A DNA stretch of 5,588 nucleotides from Clostridiales bacterium (lineage in GTDB: Bacteria; Bacillota_A; Clostridia; Peptostreptococcales; Anaerovoracaceae). This document shows, piece by piece, positions 1-5,563 of this stretch. The notes beneath the pieces were generated by a model. It did no database searches, had not been told where the DNA came from, and saw only the letters and a program-made list of their open reading frames with translations. The position numbers and the translations under genes are program-made. The stretch lies in NCBI GenBank assembly GCA_024697655.1, contig JAILFI010000119.1, positions 1-5,588 on the forward strand, written 5' to 3'. Positions within the stretch are counted from its first letter, which is position 1, and each line of letters opens with the position of its first letter.

Positions 1-16
1 ATCACACCTTTTGCTC

Positions 17-45
17 ATTATATCATCCCGAGCAGGCGAAGGGAA
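17..45 (-). promoter_or_regulatory. Possible promoter directed out of the left edge
   Basis: On the minus strand a consensus TATAAT -10 (22-17) is preceded by TGA, giving an extended -10 (TGnTATAAT). A weak -35-like TTCCCT (45-40) lies 17 bases upstream, inside the tRNA-derived segment. It would serve a gene to the left of the window, which cannot be seen. Confidence 0.4.
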
Positions 46-46
46 T
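30..46 (-). repeat. Second partial copy of the tRNA-Gly 3' end (direct repeat)
   Basis: On the minus strand this reads ATTCCCTTCGCCTGCTC, matching the 3' T-stem/acceptor end of the tRNA-Gly gene (174-158) in 16 of 17 positions and in the same orientation. The match stops before CCA. Such partial copies of a tRNA 3' end are typical of integration-site remnants, but no integrase is in the window, and small local duplication is also possible. Confidence 0.5.
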
Positions 47-60
47 TACGCAGTCCTGCT

Positions 61-72
61 GCGCAAGCCTGC
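61..72 (+). repeat. 12-bp inverted repeat, left arm (partner at 303-314)
   Basis: GCGCAAGCCTGC here is a perfect reverse complement of GCAGGCTTGCGC at 303-314. The two arms bracket the whole tRNA-Gly unit (promoter, gene and terminator). The right arm lies just after the nuclease stop codon. It may be a fragment of a dispersed intergenic repeat or a chance match. Confidence 0.35.
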
Positions 73-92
73 CGTCCTGCGCCTCCCCTTGC

Positions 93-120
93 GGGTTCGA
101 TTCCCTCTGTTGTCATTCCA
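93..120 (+). pseudogene. Inverted tRNA 3'-end fragment facing the tRNA-Gly gene
   Basis: On the plus strand this reads as a T arm (GGGTTCGATTCCC, 93-105), an acceptor-like stretch and TCCA, then runs directly into the shared terminator. Bases 93-106 are an exact inverted copy of 168-181 in the tRNA-Gly T arm. The spacing from T arm to CCA is two bases longer than in a normal tRNA. No matching acceptor 5' strand, D arm or anticodon arm was found at 1-92, so it is not a working tRNA. It is either a decayed tRNA or a product of inverted duplication. Confidence 0.55.
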
Positions 121-155
121 AAGAAAAAAGAGTGCCCTTGGCACTCTTTTTTCTT
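121..155 (-). terminator. Intrinsic terminator of the tRNA-Gly gene, bidirectional in form
   Basis: A perfect 16-bp inverted repeat (121-136 and 140-155) has a 3-base loop, with a GC-rich core AGTGCC/GGCACT. A-rich and T-rich flanks supply a U-tract on either strand. On the minus strand it starts directly after the tRNA CCA. The repeat in fact extends to 20 bp (117-136/140-159) and takes in the tRNA discriminator and CCA. The symmetry means it could also stop transcription arriving from the left on the plus strand. Confidence 0.93.
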
Positions 156-229
156 TGGAGCGGGCGAAGGGAATCGAACCCTCAACCTAAGCTTGGGAAG
201 CTCATATTTTACCACTAAACTACGCCCGC
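156..229 (-). tRNA. tRNA-Gly (anticodon CCC), with encoded CCA
   Basis: A complete 74-base cloverleaf reads from 229 to 156. The acceptor GCGGGCG pairs with CGCCCGC. The D arm is GTTT / AGTGGTA / AAAT. The anticodon stem TGAGC/GCTTA encloses the loop TTCCCAA, giving anticodon CCC, which reads GGG glycine codons. A 4-base variable loop follows, then the T arm GAGGG / TTCGATT / CCCTT, discriminator T and an encoded CCA (158-156). Stems contain a few G-U pairs but no mismatches. It has its own promoter upstream and a terminator starting right after CCA. A second glycine tRNA (GCC or UCC) must exist elsewhere for the other Gly codons. Confidence 0.95.
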
Positions 230-234
230 ATATG

Positions 235-259
235 GAGCGTTCCCGTGCAGAGAACGCTC
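235..259 (-). other. Dyad / hairpin in the tRNA leader
   Basis: GAGCGTTC (259-252 on the minus strand) and GAACGCTC (242-235) form a perfect 8-bp inverted repeat with a 9-base loop, between the tRNA promoter and the tRNA 5' end. If transcription starts at about 257-258, most of the stem would fold in the precursor leader. It may assist RNase P or other 5' processing, or act as a protein-binding dyad near the start site. The structure is seen; either role is inference. Confidence 0.5.
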
Positions 260-263
260 TATT

Positions 264-292
264 AATATAGTTGTTTTTCAAGTGGTTGTCAA
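264..292 (-). promoter_or_regulatory. Strong promoter of the tRNA-Gly gene
   Basis: On the minus strand a perfect TTGACA -35 (292-287), a 17-base spacer and TATATT (269-264; five of six consensus bases) precede the tRNA. Transcription should begin near 257-258, about 28 bases before the mature tRNA 5' end. The promoter lies entirely in the gap between the nuclease stop codon and the tRNA, as expected for an independently transcribed stable-RNA gene. Confidence 0.85.
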
Positions 293-302
293 TGCCGCAT
301 CA

Positions 303-314
303 GCAGGCTTGCGC
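303..314 (-). repeat. 12-bp inverted repeat, right arm (partner at 61-72)
   Basis: A perfect inverted match to 61-72, located between the nuclease stop codon (322-320) and the tRNA -35 element (292-287). It does not form a terminator on its own. Confidence 0.35.
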
Positions 315-319
315 GGTGG

Positions 320-2026
320 CTATTCGTGTTCCGCCTGCCCGCCGCTCTCGGTAACGATCTGGCGCTCGCGTTCTTCCTTGGTAATGGTCGAGCCGAGGTT
401 GAGCGTGTTTTTCTCCAGTTCGAGCAGCAGGTTGTTGAGCTCGGCAAGACGCTCCGGAGATGCTTTTTCGCCATCCAGCAACTGGTTGCTCTGGAACAGG
501 ACACTTTCGAGTTCGCTGTGCACGTCCGCGATCCTCTTGCGGATGATCTCGACGGCTTTCACGTCGATGATATCCCGCTTGGCTTCCTCTCTGGTCAGCT
601 CGTTGGCTGATTCCAGTTCATACTCGCTGACGCCGTGTACGACGGTCGGTCTGTAACCGAGATGCTCCTGCACATAGTCCGCGAAGGCTTCCTTCGCATC
701 CGGTTCCCCGTGGACGAGGAAGACCTGCTTCGGCGTCTTGACCTTAAAGCCGGCCAGCCACTCGAACAGACCATCTCTGTCCGCGTGCCCGGAGAATCCT
801 TCGAGATCGTAGATCTGCGCGTTCACGTGGATCTGTTCTCCGAACAGCGTGACATCCTTGATCCCGTCGATGAGGAGACGCCCCAATGTGCCCTCCGCCT
901 GATAGCCGACGAAGACGACGCTGTTCTTCGGATCCCACAGATTGTGCTTAAGGTGGTGGCGGATGCGCCCCGCTTCGCACATGCCGCTGGCGGAGATGAT
1001 GATCTTCGGCGTGTTGTCGAAGTTGAGCGCGCGGCTCTCGTCCGTCGTGCGGGTGAATTTCAGGTTCTTGAAATCGAGCGGGTTGTCCCCTTTGAGGATA
1101 TAGTCCTTGGTCTCATCATCGAAGACCTGCGCGTTGTTCTTGAAGACTTCCGTCGCCGTCGTCGCCATGGGACTGTCCACGTAGACTTCCAGGTTTTCCA
1201 GGATATCTCTGTACGGGCTCGACTTGTCCTCGTAGCATCTGTTGAGTTCGTAGATCAGGTCCTGTGTCCTGCCGACCGCAAAGGACGGGATGATGATCTT
1301 GCCGCCGCGCTTGACGGTCTTGACAATGATATCGAGCAGGTCCTCGATGCCGCCCTTGCCCTGTTCGGGGTGCAGACGGTCACCGTACGTACTCTCCATG
1401 ATGACGTAATCCGCCTTCTTGATCGTGACCGGATCGCGCAGGATCGGCTTGTCCTTCATGCCGATGTCGCCGGAGAAAACGATCTTGCTGACCTTGTCAT
1501 CTTCCGCCGCCCAGATCTCGGTGATCGCGCTGCCGAGAATGTGCCCCGCATCGTTGAAGACGATCTTCATGTCGGGATTGATCTCGATCAGCTGGTCATA
1601 CAGCACCGGCTGTACGAACTTCAGAGTATCGAGCGCGTCGTTATACGTGTATAGCGGTATGATCTCCGCCTTGCCCGCTCGCAGATTCTTGCGGTTCTGC
1701 TGCTCCGCGTCCTTCTCATGGATATACCCGCTGTCTTTCAGCATGACATCCAGCAGGTCCGCCGTTGCGTCGGTGCAATAGATTTTGCCTTTGAACCCCT
1801 TCTTGACCAGAACGGGAAGACGGCCGCAGTGGTCGATGTGGGCATGGCTCAGAATGACCGCTTCGACCTCTGCGGGGTCGAACGGGAATTCTTCATAGTT
1901 GAGCGCTTCTTCCTGCTTGCTCCCCTGGAACTGTCCGCAGTCCAGCAGGATCTGATGCTTGCCGCATGTCAGCAAGTGGCAGGATCCCGTAACACCCGAT
2001 GCCGCACCGCAAAACTTGATATTCAT
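320..2026 (-). CDS. MBL-fold/beta-CASP metallo-hydrolase, predicted RNA-processing nuclease with RMMBL domain
   Basis: Predicted two-zinc ribonuclease of the CPSF73/Ysh1-like group, which in bacteria includes Thermus TTHA0252. The MBL motifs are all present: D29 (LLDCG), HAHIDH at 61-66, H162 (DAGHILGS) and D187 (SGDIG). Beta-CASP motif A is E211 (ESTYGDR), motif B H414 (SGHAD) and motif C H439 (LVHGE). Other family blocks are IPSFAVGRTQ at 246-255, DSPMA at 284-288 and SASGMCEAGRIRHHL at 345-359. The active site therefore looks intact. Residues from about 465 to 568 form an extra, mostly helical and highly charged tail, possibly a coiled coil at about 490-540. Its role is unknown; RNA or partner binding would be a guess. 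The start at 2026 follows AAGGAGGTT (2039-2031) and yields the standard N-terminus (MNIKFCGAASGVTGS). The stop is TAG. No terminator is visible before the tRNA promoter. Endo- versus exonuclease activity and the RNA targets cannot be read from sequence. Confidence 0.93.
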   Translation of the reverse strand: MNIKFCGAASGVTGSCHLLTCGKHQILLDCGQFQGSKQEEALNYEEFPFDPAEVEAVILSHAHIDHCGRLPVLVKKGFKGKIYCTDATADLLDVMLKDSGYIHEKDAEQQNRKNLRAGKAEIIPLYTYNDALDTLKFVQPVLYDQLIEINPDMKIVFNDAGHILGSAITEIWAAEDDKVSKIVFSGDIGMKDKPILRDPVTIKKADYVIMESTYGDRLHPEQGKGGIEDLLDIIVKTVKRGGKIIIPSFAVGRTQDLIYELNRCYEDKSSPYRDILENLEVYVDSPMATTATEVFKNNAQVFDDETKDYILKGDNPLDFKNLKFTRTTDESRALNFDNTPKIIISASGMCEAGRIRHHLKHNLWDPKNSVVFVGYQAEGTLGRLLIDGIKDVTLFGEQIHVNAQIYDLEGFSGHADRDGLFEWLAGFKVKTPKQVFLVHGEPDAKEAFADYVQEHLGYRPTVVHGVSEYELESANELTREEAKRDIIDVKAVEIIRKRIADVHSELESVLFQSNQLLDGEKASPERLAELNNLLLELEKNTLNLGSTITKEERERQIVTESGGQAEHE

Positions 2027-2055
2027 TGATAACCTCCTTGTACTGCTGTCTCCGC

Positions 2056-2538
2056 TTACTCCTCGATCATCCGGATCTGCTTGATCACCTGCGGTTCCAG
2101 CGGACGGTCGCTGTAGTCCGTCGCCACACTCACGATATGATCCGCCGCTTCCATCCCTTCGGTGACCCGGCCGAACGCGGCATACTGCCCGTCGAGATGC
2201 GGGGATTTCTCAACCATGATGAAGAACTGGCTGCCGGCGGAGTTCGGATCCATCGCACGCGCCATGGACAGGACGCCCCTGTCGTGCTTGAGATCGTTTC
2301 TGAACCCGTTGTACAGGAATTCACCGGGGATCGTCCAACCCGGACCGCCCGTTCCGTTGCCCTTCGGGCAGCCGCCCTGGATCATAAAACCCGGAATGAC
2401 ACGGTGGAAGGTCAGGCCGTCATAGAACTTATCATTGACCAGTTTTTCGAAATTCTCGACTGTTTTCGGAGCGATATCCTCATAGAGTTCGCCCTTCATC
2501 ACTTCGCCGTTTTCCATCTCGATCATGAATCTTTTCAT
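2056..2538 (-). CDS. Cyclophilin-type peptidyl-prolyl cis-trans isomerase
   Basis: Speeds cis-trans isomerisation of Xaa-Pro bonds during protein folding. At 160 residues it is a single cyclophilin domain, with no signal peptide or membrane segment, so it is cytoplasmic. Active-site residues by comparison with human CypA are R46 (in FHRVIPGFMIQGG, 44-56), F51, M52 and Q54. The SAGSQFFIM block follows at 100-108, with F106 equivalent to CypA F113. The position equivalent to CypA W121 is H114 (SPHLDGQYAAFG) and that of H126 is Y119. Both are common bacterial-type differences and usually mean weak cyclosporin binding (inference). The start at 2538 has GGAGG (2550-2546) seven bases upstream and begins the first beta strand directly (MKRFMIEMENG). 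The stop is TAA. The nuclease gene starts 29 bases later, so the two are likely one operon. It resembles PpiB-type cytoplasmic cyclophilins, but no symbol is assigned. Confidence 0.95.
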   Translation of the reverse strand: MKRFMIEMENGEVMKGELYEDIAPKTVENFEKLVNDKFYDGLTFHRVIPGFMIQGGCPKGNGTGGPGWTIPGEFLYNGFRNDLKHDRGVLSMARAMDPNSAGSQFFIMVEKSPHLDGQYAAFGRVTEGMEAADHIVSVATDYSDRPLEPQVIKQIRMIEE

Positions 2539-2582
2539 TCAAATACCTCCGTAGAGTTTACTCACATATCTCTCTAGTATAT

Positions 2583-2611
2583 ATTATCCATCTTCCGCCC
2601 CCGGTGTGCAA
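2583..2611 (-). promoter_or_regulatory. Probable sigma-70-type promoter for the isomerase-nuclease unit
   Basis: On the minus strand a TTGCAC -35 element (2611-2606) is followed after exactly 17 bases by a GATAAT -10 element (2588-2583). TATACT, just downstream, is an alternative -10. The -35 matches consensus in only three of six positions, so strength is uncertain. The -10 lies 45 bases upstream of the isomerase ATG. With no clear terminator after the transporter genes, read-through from proS could also contribute. Confidence 0.55.
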
Positions 2612-2633
2612 GGGCTAACTGTACACCCGCCGC
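2612..2633 (-). repeat. Short repeat after the CHR pair (copy 2)
   Basis: On the minus strand GCGGCGGGTGTACAG (2633-2619) starts four bases after the second CHR stop codon. It has the same orientation as copy 1, with one substitution. A further shared AGCCC follows, offset by a 4-base insertion. Together the two copies bracket the transporter pair. Confidence 0.4.
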
Positions 2634-2637
2634 ATGG

Positions 2638-3174
2638 TCAGCTGCAGAAAACCGCTCCTGCCGCCGCCATGACAAGGATAATATAGATCGGGTTGATCTT
2701 CCCGGTCATGGAAATGCCGAATGCAGCCAGAAACAGGATGCACGGCACCACTGCCGCCGCGCTGCCGGCGATGAGCACTGTCTGTGCCATGAAGACCACC
2801 GCCGAGGCGATCAGACCGATCGTCGCAGGCTTGATCCCGGCAAATACGCCCTGCACGATGCGGCTCTCCTTGTACGTGTCGAGGAATCGCAGCGCCAGCA
2901 GCATGATGACGAAAGGCGGGATCACGACTCCCAGTGTCGCCGCCAGCGAGCCCGCCACCCCCGCGTAGTGGAATCCGACAAACGTCGCAGCGTTGACAGC
3001 GATCGGCCCCGGCGTCACCTGCGAGATCGCGACCAGATCCGCGAACTCCGATGCGCTCATCAGATGGAAAGACCTGACCGTCTGGAAAATCAGCGGCAGC
3101 ATGGCGATCCCGCCGCCGAAACCGAACAGCCCGATCTTAAAAAAGGCTGCGAACAAAGAAAAGAGAGCCTGCAT
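2638..3174 (-). CDS. Chromate transporter family protein, second half of a short-chain CHR pair
   Basis: A 178-residue CHR-family membrane protein, paralogous to its upstream neighbour. Shared marks are FGFGGGIAMLPL at 17-28, SQVTPGPIAVNAATFVG at 51-67 and FAGIKPATIGLI at 111-122. Hydrophobic segments are at about 4-30, 44-66, 72-97, 108-134, 136-154 and 161-177. In the known B. subtilis-type pairs, both short proteins are needed and are thought to lie in opposite orientations in the membrane; the same arrangement is inferred here. The start at 3174 is preferred over an upstream in-frame ATG at 3243. The upstream 23 residues do not look like the family, whereas 3174 has AAAGGAGGAG eight bases upstream and gives the normal N-terminus. 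The gene begins one base after the previous stop (TGA-T-ATG), so translation is almost certainly coupled. No intrinsic terminator is seen after the TGA stop. Confidence 0.93.
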   Translation of the reverse strand: MQALFSLFAAFFKIGLFGFGGGIAMLPLIFQTVRSFHLMSASEFADLVAISQVTPGPIAVNAATFVGFHYAGVAGSLAATLGVVIPPFVIMLLALRFLDTYKESRIVQGVFAGIKPATIGLIASAVVFMAQTVLIAGSAAAVVPCILFLAAFGISMTGKINPIYIILVMAAAGAVFCS

Positions 3175-3175
3175 A

Positions 3176-3802
3176 TCAGTCTCCTCCTTTCTTAGGCCGC
3201 GTATTACGCGCCAGTGCCCATACAACTCCGAGCACAGCCGCACCGAGGATCACCCAGACTACATTCACTTGAAGGAAAACGATCAGAATGAATGCCGCAA
3301 GCGCGATGATCCATCCGAATGCGTCCCTCAGATTGTGCCGGCCAAGCCGGATCACGGTCGCCAGGATCATCCCGCAGATCGCCGCCTTGATGCCGGTGAA
3401 GGCTCCTGCCAGATATGGATTGTCTCCGACACGGAGCAGGATATTCGCAATGACGAGAATGATGATAAAAGACGGCAGGATAACGCCGAACGTCGCCAGC
3501 AGCGCGCCGGCAAACCCCCCTTTGCGCTTGCCGACATAGGTCGCCATATTGACTGCGACAACACCGGGCAGCGATTGGCTCACCGCGATGCATTCCATCA
3601 TTTCCTCTTCATCGAACCACTTTTTCTCTCTGACAGCGATCCTGTCAAGCAGCGGGATCATCGCAAGCCCCCCGCCGATCGTGAACAGACCGATCCGGAA
3701 AAAAGACACGAACAACTGCCACAAGAGGGCCCCGCGTTTGGCACGGCCCCCTTGCTGCTTGTTTGTTCTGTTATCCTTTTGTTGCTGCAGGTCGTTCATC
3801 AT
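3176..3802 (-). CDS. Chromate transporter family protein, first half of a short-chain CHR pair
   Basis: Membrane protein of the CHR (ChrA, Chromate_transp) family, 208 residues. This is about half the length of a full ChrA, as expected for the short-chain form that works with a partner gene. Family marks are GGGLAMIPLL at 43-52, SQSLPGVVAVNMATYVG at 75-91 and FTGIKAAICGMI at about 135-146. Hydrophobic segments cover roughly 28-50, 72-90, 97-123, 131-151 and 160-196. The first 27 residues are polar and basic, suggesting a cytoplasmic N-terminus. The family exports chromate in some bacteria, but in anaerobes the real substrate is often unproven, so specificity is not assigned. Two adjacent ATGs (3802, 3799) are possible starts. 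Both have only a weak purine-rich upstream sequence (AGAAG), so translation may depend on coupling to proS, 36 bases upstream. The final codons, for KKGGD, provide the next gene's ribosome binding site. Confidence 0.93.
   Translation of the reverse strand: MMNDLQQQKDNRTNKQQGGRAKRGALLWQLFVSFFRIGLFTIGGGLAMIPLLDRIAVREKKWFDEEEMMECIAVSQSLPGVVAVNMATYVGKRKGGFAGALLATFGVILPSFIIILVIANILLRVGDNPYLAGAFTGIKAAICGMILATVIRLGRHNLRDAFGWIIALAAFILIVFLQVNVVWVILGAAVLGVVWALARNTRPKKGGD
3181..3190 (-). promoter_or_regulatory. Shine-Dalgarno sequence embedded in the end of the first CHR gene
   Basis: Read on the minus strand this is AAAGGAGGAG, with GGAGG eight bases before the ATG at 3174. It is formed by the last codons of the upstream transporter gene (Lys-Lys-Gly-Gly-Asp-stop). 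It decides the start of the second CHR gene and ties synthesis of the two half-transporters together. Confidence 0.85.
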
Positions 3803-3821
3803 GGTTCTTCTGCTGCAATCC

Positions 3822-3839
3822 GGGCTGTACGCCCGCCGC
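3822..3839 (-). repeat. Short repeat between proS and the CHR pair (copy 1)
   Basis: On the minus strand GCGGCGGGCGTACAG (3839-3825) overlaps the first base after the proS coding sequence and its stop. It matches 14 of 15 bases of 2633-2619. This copy can form a 5-bp hairpin (CGGGC/GCCCG, 3835-3821) but has no U-tract, so it is not an intrinsic terminator. Confidence 0.4.
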
Positions 3840-5563
3840 TACTTCGCAGCGATCAGCGCCAGCGCTTTCGCGGCGGCTTCCTCCGCCGTGATCTTTTCAT
3901 TCTCTTCTTTCGCGCGTTCTTTGAACTCGACGATGCCGTCCGCGGCGTCTCTGCCGACGGTGATCCGGACGGGGATGCCGATCAGGTCAGCATCCTTGAA
4001 CTTTACGCCCGGCCGCTCTTTGCGGTCGTCGAGCAGAACTTCCGCGCCTTTGGCGGTCAGTTCACTGTAGAGCGATTCTGCGACCTTGGCCTGGACCTCA
4101 TCGTCCGGTTTGACCAGGGTGATGATCACGTGGTACGGCGTCACCGCCATCGGCCAGATGATGCCGTTGTCGTCGTGATGCTGTTCCACGATCGCCGCCA
4201 TCGTTCTTGTGACGCCGATGCCGTAGCAGCCCATGACGATGTCGTGATCCTGCTGGTTTTCATCTTTGTAAGTCGCGCCCATCGCTTTGGAATACTTGGT
4301 GCCGAGTTTGAAGACCTGCCCGACTTCGATGCCGCGGGCGTATTTGACAGGTTTGCCGCAGCACGGACAGGGATCCCCTTCCTTGAGAAGCTTGAGATCG
4401 GTGACGATGTCGCCTTTGTAATCGCGTCCGTAGTTGACGTTGATCAGATGGTGGTCTTCTTTGCAGGCGCCGGCGCACATATTCTTATGCGCAGGCAGTT
4501 CGCTATCCACAACGATCGTGCAGTCATGCAGCCCGACCGGGCCGGTGAAACCGCCGACCGCGCCGGTCACAGCGCCCATCGCCTTTTCATCTGCGAACTC
4601 GATCGCGTGTTCCGGGATGTCGAGCGCGTTGATCAGCTTGGTCATGTTCAGTTCGCGGTCGCCGCGGATGAAGGCCGCTACATAGCCGTTCTGTTCGTAA
4701 TTCTCGTCGTAGGTGACGAAGAGCAGCGCCTTGATCGACTTTTCCTTGGGCAGACCGAGGAAGTTGCAGACCTCTTCAATGGTCTTTGTGCCGGGCGTAT
4801 GGACTTCCTCCATGGCCAGCATTTCTTCCTCTGCCGGCACCGCATCGACGCAGGCTGCGCGTTCGCTGGTCGCCGCCATATCGCAGTTTTCACAGTACGC
4901 GATCTCGCTCTCGCCGACCTCGGACAGCGCCGTGAATTCATGCGAATTGCTGCCGCCGATGGCGCCGCTGTCCGCCTCGACCGGACGGAATGTCAGCCCG
5001 CAGCGGGTGAACACCTTCGTGTAGGCATCGTACATATCCTGATAGCTCTTATCCAGCCCCGCCTCGTCCAGATCGAACGAATACGCGTCTTTCATGATGA
5101 ACTCGCGGCTGCGCATCAGACCGAACCGCGGACGCGCTTCGTCACGGTACTTGGTCTGGATCTGATACAGACTCATCGGCAGCTGCCGCCAGGAACTGAC
5201 GTCCGCACGCACGATATCCGTGAAGATCTCTTCATGCGTGGGGCCCAGGCAGAACTGTCTGTCATTGCGGTCCTTGAGACGGAACAGCTCCGGTCCGTAC
5301 TGATACCAGCGTCCCGACTCCTCCCACAGCTCGGACGGCTGCAGCGCCGACATCAGGATCTCCTGGGAACCGGCCGCGTCCATTTCCTCGCGCACGATCT
5401 GCTCGATCTTGCGCAGGGTCCGCCAGCCAAGCGGCATGAAGCCATAGACACCTGAGACCAGTTTGCGGATCATGCCCGCGCGGGTCAGCAGGATATGGCT
5501 GGGGATCTCCGCCTCTGCCGGTACTTCACGCAGTGTCTTGAAGTGCATCTTCGACATTCTCAT
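3839..5563 (-). CDS. proS: Prolyl-tRNA synthetase, bacterial type with editing insertion
   Basis: Cytoplasmic class II enzyme that charges tRNA-Pro with proline using ATP. The 574 residues match the usual length of the bacterial form. The N-terminus (TLREVPAEAE, about 10-19) is typical. Class II motif 2 lies at about 137-163, with R140 and E142 in the YRDE segment. Motif 3 is at 444-461 (MGCYGIGVTRTMAAIVEQ), with R453. Between them, about 225-400, lies the INS editing domain that removes mischarged Ala. The anticodon-binding domain follows from about 475 (TPYHVIITLVKPDD, then LLDDRKERPGVKFKDADLIG). Two Cys pairs, CENC at 224-227 and CPCC at 399-402, flank the insertion and could bind a metal (inference). 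The first ATG is chosen because AGGAGAT (5580-5574) lies 12 bases upstream; ATGs at codons 3 and 6 are farther away. Its promoter is outside the window. It is probably the first visible gene of an operon with the transporter pair. Confidence 0.97.
   Translation of the reverse strand: MRMSKMHFKTLREVPAEAEIPSHILLTRAGMIRKLVSGVYGFMPLGWRTLRKIEQIVREEMDAAGSQEILMSALQPSELWEESGRWYQYGPELFRLKDRNDRQFCLGPTHEEIFTDIVRADVSSWRQLPMSLYQIQTKYRDEARPRFGLMRSREFIMKDAYSFDLDEAGLDKSYQDMYDAYTKVFTRCGLTFRPVEADSGAIGGSNSHEFTALSEVGESEIAYCENCDMAATSERAACVDAVPAEEEMLAMEEVHTPGTKTIEEVCNFLGLPKEKSIKALLFVTYDENYEQNGYVAAFIRGDRELNMTKLINALDIPEHAIEFADEKAMGAVTGAVGGFTGPVGLHDCTIVVDSELPAHKNMCAGACKEDHHLINVNYGRDYKGDIVTDLKLLKEGDPCPCCGKPVKYARGIEVGQVFKLGTKYSKAMGATYKDENQQDHDIVMGCYGIGVTRTMAAIVEQHHDDNGIIWPMAVTPYHVIITLVKPDDEVQAKVAESLYSELTAKGAEVLLDDRKERPGVKFKDADLIGIPVRITVGRDAADGIVEFKERAKEENEKITAEEAAAKALALIAAK

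Noticed and set aside
31..120. Complete plus-strand tRNA ending in TCCA at 120
   Set aside because: No acceptor 5' strand complementary to 108-116, no D arm and no anticodon arm could be fitted, so only the 3' fragment is supported.
18..281. 87-codon open frame on the minus strand across the tRNA, with an internal 32-codon ATG frame from 116
   Set aside because: It runs through the tRNA and terminator. The EGIEP and NSLR strings come from translating tRNA-like sequence, and no ribosome binding site is present.
635..1654. 339-codon open frame on the plus strand
   Set aside because: It is fully antisense to the nuclease gene, has low-complexity shadow composition, and has no ribosome binding site or domain.
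2026..2577. 183-codon open frame on the plus strand
   Set aside because: It is antisense to the complete cyclophilin gene and has no recognisable features.
2602..2628. Terminator for the CHR genes (GGTGT/ACACC dyad)
   Set aside because: The stem is only five pairs with a long loop and no U-tract, and it overlaps the likely -35 element of the next gene.
2638..3243. Longer form of the second CHR gene starting at 3243
   Set aside because: The extra 23 residues overlap the upstream gene and do not resemble the family. The start at 3174 has an ideal ribosome binding site.
2993..5455. 820-codon open frame on the plus strand
   Set aside because: It lies antisense to proS and the CHR genes, which have clear families. 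Its translation is rich in Arg, Asp, His and Val with no recognisable domain, as expected for the opposite strand of G+C-rich codons.
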